This document shows, piece by piece, positions 46,901 to 58,900 of a stretch of DNA of 64,000 nt. This DNA comes from Saccharina japonica. Taxonomy: Eukaryota; Sar; Phaeophyceae; Laminariales; Laminariaceae. A model generated the notes under the pieces. It ran no database searches. It saw nothing but the letters and a program-made list of their open reading frames with translations, and was not told the DNA's origin. Position 1 is the stretch's first letter. The number at the start of each line of letters is the position of its first letter. The position numbers and the translations under genes are program-made. The stretch is taken from positions 591,555-655,554 of the forward strand of contig MEHQ01003804.1 of the NCBI GenBank assembly GCA_008828725.1, read 5' to 3'.

Positions 46901-49900
46901 CTGTGACGGCGGATAGTCCACATAAACTACCTGTACTCGCTACGAACGTATGGTATACACTACGTCTGATTTGTTTCCCAAGCACTTTCTGTCGATGGCA
47001 GTTGGTTGTGGGGTTAACGGAAAGTACGGTCGCTGCGCTGTACTGCTTGTTCTCCAAAATAAACCTTGTGTATGGTTCGTAAATGCACGAGCCAGGTACT
47101 GTACGTACCATACCATTGAAACATAGTATCGCCCGTTTACGGCCGAAAAACAAACTATCCTCCACTACTTAGTCCTATGGCCACAGAAAAATCAGAAGTA
47201 CTGGTATCTTAACTGGTCCCACGATTTGGGGACAAAACTACTTGGAATTAGTTTGGGGTAAGTTTTTCAGTTCTGAATGGGTTAAGAGAGGCGCCTTTAC
47301 CGATCTTGACCCAGACATCGTACCAGATAAAGTACTAAATATGTTATGATTTATTTCTCGGTTTAGGAGTTTTTGGATGTTTTTTTTTAAATCAAATCAA
47401 GCGAAGACGTCGACTCAACCCCACCTTAACCCATCCAGAACTGAAAAAAAAACCCACACTAGTTCCAAGTAGTTTGTCCCCAAGTTCGTGGGACCAGTTC
47501 TTAAGGGGTTAACCCTAACCCTAACCCCACCCCCAACCTTCGTCCAGGCTAAGGCTCGACCCGTGCGCGGCTTCGCCGCTCGTTTTGGACAATCAGAAAA
47601 ACATTTGCGGACTGTCACAAAACCGAAATACATTCGTTGCTTTATCTGGTACGATTTGCGGGTCGAGAGCACTGGCGATAAAGACTACCTGGTACAGCTT
47701 CAGGATGAAGAATCGGCACAGACACTAGGTGTGCTGGATGTCGACGGGTATTAGAAATAACGGTTTAATGTGAAGAACACACACTCTTCCAAGTCATACG
47801 AATATGCGTTGCGAAAAACGTGGGTTAAGTTCAAAAAGGGGTACGGAATATAATCATATTTTTTTGTAGTATATGGTAGGCGCTAGCGCCTCAGTGATGG
47901 GCACAGACACCTTCAATCGCAGGTGGACGAACCAACTATTGAGACAATTCAACGGTCCCAATCCTGATCCTGGCCATAAACATATTATGGCAAACAAACG
48001 GAAGAACAAAAACATGGTATCATACGTCGTACATACCCCGAAACGCAGATATGCCAACCCATTAGGCGCGAATTACAGCGCCAAACCCGCGCCCATGTCG
48101 CGCCCGCTGCCTTTTTCGCATTATACTCGTACGGCGCAGGAGCGTGGTTCTACTGATTTCACCCCCGTCTCTGCAGCATACAGTACAGGACACCCAGCAA
48201 GAAACACAAAGACCTTAGTCAAGAGAGGATCCTCAGCATTTATTCGCACGAAGCACACATTCCACACAATAGAATTTGAAGGTGGTCTAACCACCACGCG
48301 TTCCACCAGGACGGGTCTGATCAGACTTTCCCCTGTGTTATATAATGTGCCAACGAAACTAACTGCAGAGGCATGGAGTGTAGTGTACCGTCTCAATGCC
48401 CCCTCTGGGATGCCCTCTCGTCCTCCCAAATAAAACAGCTAAAACGCCAAGAAGAAACCTGTCAATGCAACCCGGATTATGGGAGATACCGGTCATCTCT
48501 CCCGACGAACATACCGGTATAAGCCAGCTGATTATGGGCTACGTATACATTTGTCAGAGATGTGTTATTTACACCAGACACGCTTCTAGAACGCTCCGCA
48601 CACTCCAAACCCTTGCACCCTGATCTCAAATTCGATACCTGATAACTCAATAATCCCGTCAAAACGCCAAAACATAAAATTAAATAGCGCATGGTTGAGG
48701 ATGTTTATCGCCTGTGATAGGAGAAGGAAAACAGGACGAACATGTCAAACCAACCACCCGTACACCCCGGGAAATATTTCGCCGACGCTTATCGGGTGAT
48801 AGGATAATATTTAAAAAAAATAACACAATAACAACGCCGCCAATACCCGGGTAAACATAATAGTTGCGCTGGCACTGATTGATAGTTCCAGGGGGTGGTT
48901 TCGGGGGATGGCCGGCGCTGCCTCCCGAGTCTGCATCAGGAGTGTACTGTGAAGAACAACCAATATTAAATAACCTACAGCAGAGTAGTGGTATGAACGT
49001 GAGATTCACGTTTCGTAGACATGTAGGAAATTTGGACTAGGAAATCGTGCTCAGAGACCAAACTACATAAACTCGCACCTGGTATGTGTTAAGCCTCGAC
49101 TCGTCCAAGACTGACGTTTGATAAACACAAATGTGCCGGCAACTACATGGCGAACGAAAGACACTGCTGTTCACGAACGTAGTAAGGCATTCCGGGTGGT
49201 TTCTCACATGAAAAACTACGTCAACTTGGACACTTCTCATCCAACATATGATCCGAGGCATGTCCTATCACATTCATAGGGTTACGGATGGATCAGAGCA
49301 ATTATGATAGCACGTATAACCACAGAATACCTGGTAAATTACATTTTTTTTTTTTTGTCCATCCCATTTATTATCTTCGCCCTTCCTTTCTCTCTCCTCC
49401 CTAGTCGTAACTCAGATCCGGGGTCACAAAGTAGGCTCCTCTCCCTCCTCCCCCACTACGGTTCTTGCCTTGCATTTTTATCGCGAGAAGACTTCAGCCT
49501 TTCCTTCCCTCGTCGACTCGCATCGAATTGCAATACAAAGTAATAATCACCCAAAGTAAGTGGATACGCGTAACGATTAGGGATGGATGAAATTACTTTA
49601 TCAACTACTTTATCCTACGTAGTGATGGGTAACTTAACCCTTTTAGGACTGCAGTCCCTTTTTGGGGACAAACCCGTCTAATTGTAAGTAATTTGTCCCC
49701 CAAACGGGACTCCACTCCTTCAGGGGTTAATTTGGATGGAAGAGGGAACACGATATAGCGTGCGTCCAAACGACGGTCTTATCCTTCGACGCCTGCCACA
49801 AATATTATGGGCACCTGGTGATGGAGCTAAGTGGATCCTGTGCTCCAGTATGGTTAATTAACACATCTGTGAATATTTCTGGAGGACCGGAGGACTGAGA

Positions 49901-52900
49901 TTATTTGAAGACTCTGGATGAGGCACAAACATCACCCCATCCATTATCAAGTTGAAGATTGAAGTTGAACTGATCTACCATACCATACGATATATGTGTG
50001 ATATATCTTGCGCTAATGTCGTAATCGCTTTGCAGGTTGCAGTGCTGTACTCGAACAGGGCACGTAAGTAATACGCGGCGCACGTCCGAGCACTCTTGAA
50101 ATATACTGTGTGTAGCGCCGGGTTGTATACCGGTATACTACTCTCGTCTCTGGGGGGTGATTCCACTTTGCTGTGGCGTATTACGTGCCGATAGATAGTT
50201 GATACCCCAAGTTTTCTCTATGTTGCTACCTAAATCGGTTGTTGAGCTATTTGCACCATCTGCCCACAGCGGTACAGCCACGTAGAGCATTATAGTGAGT
50301 TCACAGTCTGTACGAAAGAACGAACAAAACATATCATGCAACGAAGGAGCAGAGAACTGAATCTGCATACGTCGGACGGCTGACAACCTACAGCAGTGTA
50401 CATGCAGGTGCAAACTTACCGTTCGTACTAAAATGTGTTCTGCAGGGTCTGTACTGCTGTAATACAGGTTATAGACCGTAGGAAATCATGAAATCATGCA
50501 GGTTATGTAGCCCCGACCCGGCTAGCATGTCCTTCGATGGTGAAAACGAAATATTGTCTTGAATTACTCTAAACTGATTTGTATGGTAGGCTTTGACGAA
50601 TGTGCTTGACCAGAGCCGGATGGAGTTTGAGCTACTGTAGATCATATAGGCCAAGCGTCCATCCATCCTGAAAGGTCTTGACCCTGAAGCTGAACACAAA
50701 GTATCTGTCAGGTGTGTGGAATTAAGCTCTCGCTCTCGCTGTTGAAGCCCATCGTCCAATCATTTATGTTCCTTCGAGCGTCTTGTCTGTCATAAGCAGG
50801 AATCTCGACTCGAACACAAAAGACATAGACCACTAAAAAATCGAGTTTAAGCCATTCCCCTGTCCTCAACCTGTTTTTATGCTGTGACCCCCCTGTTGTT
50901 GGAGCAAAGGTCTGGACCGGGACCGTTATCGACCCCCCACAAGCCGAGGATGAGGCGGTTCCGCGTACGGTCAGCATGACGTGGGGCGAGGTGTGCGACA
51001 CCGAGGTGAGGGGCATACCCCTGTTGTGTTCAAAACTTGTTTGACACCAATTGACGCACACGGGGGGGCAGAACCTGCTGAAACTGTACGTTACCCACAA
51101 TCGGGACATCACACGGTAGTTCGACTATCTCATAGTTCTATAGCAAGCCAACCAGAGTTTGGGTTCACTTTGCCAGGAACTAAAAAGTCGGGGGAGGGGC
51201 GGGGGGGGTGTGGACATGCAAGTACGCCATCTGGGGATTCAAGTTCACATGTATGTGCGCTTTGTAATGTCACGGTACTTGCCGAAACAACCAGTAGTCG
51301 AGAACGAAGCCTGCCTCGCCAGCGGTAACGTAGCACCATATATCTGTGAAACCCCTGATAACAAGGTGTGTGGGCTAAGTATCTTCAAAGCGTTAATCGT
51401 TCGCGCGTTGACGGTAGAGGTGTAACGCGTCTGTGATGTGAGCGCCGCCTTGCAGTACGTGCGGCAATATTCATAGTAGCGCGATTGTGCTGAAATAATT
51501 GGCGGCGTGCGCGGGTCGGCCGCGCATTCGTGTTTCCTATGGGTGGCGGTCGATCGAATTTCCGACCGCTGTGTGTGTGGTACCCCTGCGAGTGACAGCT
51601 TTCCTCGGACGCGTGTTTGCCTTTTAGGGGCGGCACCTAACTCTGCTGAGACTCCTGACTTAATTGTAGTATATAATATCTTCAACCAAATAGAACGGTT
51701 TAGAAAAACGGTTGAGAAGTGCAACCCGACAATAAAAATCTCCCACAACCTAGCGTAGGGACGGCATGAACATCATTGTAAAATAACCACTTTGTACGGC
51801 CATTCCAACGAACGTCATTGAGTGAGGATAACGGCCCGCCAAAACTATTGTGGGCAAAGGCCTGCTAGGTGCCCCGACCGTAGCCCTCCTGGACAACTCG
51901 AAGGCCTACGGCGAATCCGAGAATATTGGGTACAGTAACTACTCGGGTGCGAAGCCGCTTCAATGGAAATTTGGTATATTGGTTAGCGCGGCGTTCAGCA
52001 ACAATAGGAGTATGTAGCTGACGCGTGCTACGGTAGAGGTAGCACTTTTTGGCTGAATCGTTTTCTGAACGATCGGGCTCCTTAACCCAAATTCGTCCGA
52101 CTTTCATTTTTGTGACGAATAATGTTTCAACAATACTTACGTCATGAGATTGATCATCCGGGCAGCACTTTTATTTTCCTCCAAAATCTTTTTTCGGTGA
52201 GGTATGACGCTCCTTAAGTGAGGAGCTCAGAAAAAACATGGTGCACCTCTATCGTAGCATGCGTCAGCTCTTTTTACCCCAACTTATTTATGATCAATCG
52301 GGCTCCATACCACAGCATGTAGTTGGAGTACCATTATTAGTGTTTGACAACAACATTTTCGTGATACATCTAGGCCTTGAGATTTGATGGCTTGCCGGGT
52401 TGCACGTTCAGGTGTTTTCAAAACCTGTTTTGGGGCGACGTGTAGACCTCCTCAAGTGAGAAACGGGCTTCAGAAACACTTAGTGCCACCTCGACGCTCT
52501 TGATGCGTCTAAGCGCAATCCCCACCACCGTAGTACGGTTCGAAGTTCCTATCACAATATCAACGTATGGAAGAGTGCCCTTGGGTTTCCACCCGTCAGT
52601 TGACACTGCTCGCTCAGTCGTTTCTCTTACGTAACCGTGACGAAACGCCAAAAAACCGACGGAACAATCCCTCTCACACGTCGGTCGGCGCAAATGTGTG
52701 CAGACGTTTCTCCTCAAGGTCACGAAACGGAACAACGATGGAACATCCACCATCCTCAAGACCGTTCCGTGCGACGAAGGAACCACGACGCACACCTGCC
52801 TGGTCGAGGTGAGCCATGGACTTTGGTGCTGTGGTGTGGGCGTAACGTTGTTCTATGTCGCTTGTTTCCAGCCACTCAAGAGCCACCCGGCGAAGTATGT

Positions 52901-55900
52901 CGCCACATTTTTTATATTTGTTAGCCTTTTGTTTGTTTTCACGATACACCCCACGTTGAATATCTTGCTTCGCTGCGCGAACCGAATGTGTTATTAGTGC
53001 CAATGGTTGAGAAAGGTGCAGAGCCATTCACCCGAGTGGTCTAAACGTCACAGTGAATAGGGGGGCTCCCCTCATAGGGTGGCATAGGAGATACTGTGTG
53101 TCGGCCCCGGCACGTTTGTTCCTCTGTGTACCACACGAGCGTTTCACAGACAGCCGGCTAAGGGTGTTGGTGATAAGACCGATTGAAATATTTTTTGAAA
53201 CAACAAGGATTTCGTCGAAGGAGTAGTTACCAAGCGAATGTCGGGGTTTCCCCGTTTTGTTCAAGCCACCACAACGAATGCATGATACATCGTGTGCGAC
53301 CCTCTCAGTCCCCGCACGCTGTAAAATGGCAATAGTAGCGGTGTGCATTGTCGATTGCGGCGTTGGCTAGGCGCAGACACTGTCAAATCAAGGAGTTAAT
53401 ATACGACACGCGCCCAACAGGCCCCTGCGACATCGTGGAAGGGTACCGTAACGGAAGTACCCCAAAATGTGCATCATTGCCCAGCCGGTTCGACTATGAG
53501 TTGTACCCATAATATATGTGTGCAGTTTCAACCTTCTCACTTAAATCAAAGTACCTACACAGCTCACGGAGTTGTTTTTATTGCATATCGCTGAGGTGGA
53601 TTCTATAACGTCAGTTTTTGGGTGACGTATTATGGAGCTCCTGTACTAAACTCAAGTGAGCAGCTTCGGAAAGCAAAATGCCTACCGTTTCCGTACTACT
53701 CGTTCTGCGGTACACCCATGCTACAGCAGAGGACTGGTTCCCGTGAGGGCGCACTTCTTTGGTGTGTGGACGAAAATTGTTTTGTCCGAACCATAAAAGA
53801 GCTGGTGTTCCAACCGCTCTTGACAATGTCAAAACTAGTCTGTTTTTTCTCTCGGCGGGTCCGTGTGGTAGAGGACAGGTATTGTCAAAAGAGGCCCATA
53901 GGGTTACTGGTGCCGGTTGTGTTATTCCATCGGTTGGGCGAACGAGAGCTACTCAATGCATCACTATCCTTCGTACATTTTGCAGGCTGGATCCTACGAG
54001 TATTCGGTCGAGCTCTTGGGTGTGCCCACTGTCAGGTTAAGATGGGGGCAAATATTTCTTCGACAACGAAATAGCGCCCCGGCATTACGTTTTTGTTCAA
54101 AACGTGTAAACTCAACCAATGATTTTGCCGAAACGTCAAAACCTGGACGAAGTGTAGGGTTTAGTTTCAAAATCAATAATATGTCTGGCACCTCCACGTC
54201 TGACGTCCCAAGTCATGCCGCGCGTCTCGCAGGTGCTCGTTGACTTCGACGAATCGAGCGATGCGGTAGCCCCTCATGTGGCAATCCCGACAACTGACAC
54301 CTCGTCCAGGTATGTCGATCATGCCTCCGCCTTCTCGCAGGTACTGGTGGCCTGCGAAACCGACAATAGAGTTGGACGATGACGTACCACCCACGCTTTG
54401 TTTTACAAGCCCTACCGCACTACGCGTTATCTTGCTACGCTTCCAGCCAGCAGCCAAGAGCGTTCGCTCCTCGGTCTCAAGGTCAACGTCTTGCGCACGT
54501 GTCTAGCCTAGACAAAATATTGGTACATAGTACCATGCGCATTCAAGCGGCTGAAAGTATAACACATATTTGTTACCGGTGCTGCAGAGTGACTGATGAT
54601 CTTGGTCGAGCGTCACGCAATTACATGTGCCGTGCTGTGCGTACAGGCCTGAGTACAGTATTGAGAATGAGTAGCTCGTAAGCTCGTCGGCAGACGGACG
54701 AATCTTGTTTCACGTCAAATGGAGACAGTCTCAGCAACACGGACGATCGTGGTTACTCTTGGACAGTTGTGGTCGTAAAGCCGCGTGGAATGTGTACAGA
54801 CGTGTGATTATCGTTCAGCGCGCTCGTTGTTCTCGTCAACATGTTTAGGGGCGCTAGAGACTGCCATAATATGTTTCAACAGGGCCTCGACAAACTGTTT
54901 CCGAAATTGCCATGTTTTGGTAATGGAAACCTTCCCTCCCTTCAATCCTCGAGTACAGAAACTTCATCGCAAGCCCCTGTGCGAACTTAACAGTGTTCAC
55001 GGTACTGAAGCCCGGCTCTCAATTGAACCACAAGGAAATTGCATGTGACCCGTGTCTGAATTCAGGCTTCTATTTGTTCCCTTTTTCGATACCCGAAAGG
55101 GCAAGCAGCGACATAGACACCAGCATCACCGGCAGGAGAAGCCACGGAACAACTCACCCGAGCTACTCTTCAAGCTCATCAGATCGTCGGCTACAAGATT
55201 CTGGGGACACCGTGGTACGTGGTTGTTGTCGGAGCTCCGTCATTCAGAATATTGTTCAGCCAGAAGCTGGTACTGTAAACCTATCGCAGCGCGCGTCTAC
55301 CTACTGCGTCCAATATCCGTAGGATATATCTACATACAAAATTCGATTTGGTAGTTGTGTTCGCGTACACATGTGTTCCCGAACGTTGATGTCAAATGAA
55401 CTACATGAATGTCGCACCCTTAATCGAAGGTGTACTTCCTAATCATGCGCGCCCATAGTCGTATGACCATAGACCCTCCCATCCCTACAATGCCGGGACG
55501 GAGCATGTCATATGTTTACCGACCAGGCAGACGGGGGGAGGGTGCACACATGTTCTTGCTCGCCATATGTATTTGACGATTCATCACGCATCCCTTTCAG
55601 GGCGGAGTAGCGTTGAGGGGGTGGTGGGGGGATAATAAGAGAAGGTGTCGCCCCTACCGTAGCCCGCGCCTCTTGCCAGACACGACTCTACTGTACCACC
55701 TTGCCCTACGATTGGCCGTTTGCCGTCGTCATTCTGTAGTCAACGTGCTTGCTCAGTAACTTGTCTGGGCGATATGCGTCGGCAGGAGATACACCCGGTT
55801 GAGGTAGAGGCTCTGTACAGTTAGTACACCGCCCACAGACCTGACATTAGGAACATTTGTACGGCGCGTCTTCCAGTATCAGTAAATTTCCAACGTGTAA

Positions 55901-58900
55901 AGCTCGAAAACATCACAAACCACAAATTGATTGGGGTTTCCAGCGACAATGGGGGTGGATCATCGCTTCAGGAGCCCCGCCAATCAGCGTTACACTACAG
56001 TATGGGTGGCAACGTCTACTCCACACTTGTTTTTGCACGCGTGCAGCGCACCCCCACCAGTAACTCCAACGTGCTCTTATGCGTCGCCTCTCTGCCATGT
56101 ATATAGTACCACGGCTAAGTATGATAATATACAATAATTTATGATAATATGTGGTATACGAAGTAGGTTGTTCGTGGTATGGGGGGGGTACAATTAATTA
56201 ATTTAGCGAAAGAGGGAAAAGAATATGCATGTATATATAAATATAAATATTCCCCCTTGCCTTCCTCCTAACGTTGCGCCTACGTCCTGTAGATCGATGT
56301 CATGATTCTATACGACGACCCGGCCTTGGCGACGCTGGGCGGAATCACCTCCAATCAGATGGAGACCATCATTGCGGAGAGCATCGTGGAGAGCAACCAA
56401 GCATTGACCAACTCGGAGGTGTCGGCCTACTTGAACCCCGTCCACATCGGCCCGGTGAGGGCGTGTTTGTTTCAGAAAAACGCCTCCATTTGTAGTTGAG
56501 GCAACTAAGGAGACGCATGCTCGTACGGTAGCCTGCATGCAGGTGCACCATGATTTGTTTTTTGAGGGTGGTCACTCGAGAAGCGCTCTATGCACTATGC
56601 ACCACCCCAAAACTGATTTTGGAGATAAAATAAATCTGATATCCGATGAAGAAGACGGTGGTCTTAAGGGCCCGTATTAACGAAGAAAAAAAAACAATTA
56701 GGAAAAAAAAAAAATCAAATCCACTTTTCATTGGTCAACACACGCACCAGAACCAAATATTAGGATCTTGGGGCATAATATATGGTGCTGGTGCGTGTGT
56801 TGACCAATGAAAAGCGAATTTGATACTTTACTTTTCCCAAATTGAATTTATTTTATACTCGTTAATATGGGCCCCAAGTATACAATAAACGAAATTGCAA
56901 AACAAAAAACAAAAAGTTCGACGATTTTTGGTTAAGGAGCGCGATCATTCCGAAACAAATTCAACCAATAAAAGGGGCTCCCTCTATCGTAGCACGCGTG
57001 AGGAGGTATGATAGAAAGTCGAGCAGACATATGCTCAAGCCGGAATTACGTACACAGGAGGGAGTAGACCCTTTGTGTACAGGACTTGTTTTCGTTGCTT
57101 ATGTATGTTTCGTCTTTCGGAGTGCTATGAGTGAGTAACGTTGAAGCTCGTGACATATACACCTTGCCGGATGCCAAGGATAATAATGCAATCATAATAT
57201 GGGAAACGCTACTGATACGGGGGAGCAAATGCCAACAGGAGGTACGGTACACACGAAAACCCATGTATTTACCAATTTTGAAGAGCAATATTTGGTCCTA
57301 TTTATTATGGTCTGCAAGAATATTACTGTAGTCATCTTGAGACGGCCTGTACTTCACCATCTACGGACCAGTGTGGTGGAAGTAATCACATACTCTCGTT
57401 ACAGTGCCCCTGGCGGCCACGCGGGCTGTCGTGAGACCATCGTCGTGTAAATACCACACATCACATGTCGTGATTTGTTTTCGATCGTTCCACATTTGAG
57501 GTTGCTCGTGGTGATACCCACCTCTGACATGGCGGACGACTGCGTTCCCCCTGAGTGCCGATGTCGATTCGAGATAAAATTGGTGTTGTATTGTATATTA
57601 ACTTTAGCTTGTGTACTAGATTTGTGCTCGGAGAGCAGACGAATGCGCGTGCTGTACACTCTACACGGAAGGGTGCTCGTGCCTTGGGTTGCCGTTGCTC
57701 GGGTAAAAATTCACAGCGATGGAAGATATATGTTTTGAAGTAATATCAACATGGCCTGAAACCCTTTGGCTGCCCCTCTTAACCTAGGATCGACGCTCGA
57801 GGCCGGCAATCGCCTGACCCCCGATGCGTGCTACGGCAAAGGTGCACCATGTTTTTGCCTCATAAGGGTGGCCACTTATCACTTGAGGTGCTGTATACCT
57901 CACCCGATGAACAATTCCATGGCCCAAGTATAAAATGAGAAATATTGCAACACGAGAATGAAAGTCCGACAACTTTGGGTTAAGGAGCCCGAGCAAACAG
58001 AAATTATTTCAGCTAAAAAGTGCTACCTCTACCGTAGCACGCGCCCCCCCCTGTGGCAGAATCCGTGTGGCGCCAACCGATACACCTTCTCGACGTGCTT
58101 CCGAGACATCACCCAAAGTTGCGAGGATGGCACGTGCAATCCCCGCAATGTCTTTGGTTTTCAGCGCAACAGCTGTCGCCGAAGTGTCACCCTGCACTAC
58201 CCGTACCAGGCGCAACGCATCGTTTCGTGCAACGATGTCCCTTTGAGGGGCCCTTGATCTATACCCCTCTCGATTGTAACAGCGGAAAACCAATTGTATC
58301 AATGTATGGAGTTCTTCCTCCCCCACGTCCCTTACAACCTAATTTGTTAAAGCAGATGACCAATTCTAACGCCACACACAATGCGATTACTCTTTGTTTT
58401 TTCAGCTGCCGTTTGAGCCGTTGACATCCAACGACCAGACCACGCTCTTGCAGCTGCAATTTAGCGACGACGTGGCGGATCTTCGTGACGCGACGGGAGC
58501 CGACCTGGTGCAGTTGATCGGCGACTTTGACGATTCCTGCGGACGAGGGTGAGCGCTAATATTCGTTTGACGGTGGTTTACACGCCTCTGGAAAGCATGC
58601 CCGTTGTGTAACGAAATCCGGTGTGTTGACAAATCCGCAGGCGTTTAAGTGGTCTAATTCCGTGTTAAGCTGATGATATCCAGCCCATTAACGACAAAGA
58701 ATATACGTCGTGTAGGAAGACTCGTCGAAGGTTACCAAAAATGTCCAGTCGCAGTCCTTGTTTACAGCATGACAGCTGCCACGTTGGTTTCTCTTGGTGT
58801 TTGAGAACTTTTGGACTAACTGTATAGCCGGGTCCGACACAATTAAGTTGCTGGCAACACAATGGCACACCTGATGCATGCTAGATGAAGGTAGAGGTGC

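Larger units (their letters stand above)
40822..50909 (+). other. Intron 2, about 10.1 kb, filled with repeats
   Basis: It joins exon 2 (phase 0) to exon 3 (phase 0). It contains repeat R copies, MITE1 elements, a 110-bp tandem duplication, a Mutator-like element, TTAA foldbacks and a SINE. I found no further in-phase exon that looks coding, but a short one could be missed. Confidence 0.6.

Noticed and set aside
51230..51366. Possible extra exon reading EACLASGNVAPYICETPDNK before a GTGTGT donor
   Set aside because: No acceptor gives a phase compatible with exons 3 and 4 without a stop.
53622..54074. 150-codon frame overlapping exon 5
   Set aside because: It reads through exon 5 in a different phase from the protease and shows no domain.
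58009..58326. 105-codon minus-strand frame (Ala/Val-rich)
   Set aside because: It is probably the antisense of the GC-rich Cys-rich frame on the plus strand. No motif is seen, although the strand choice is not certain.
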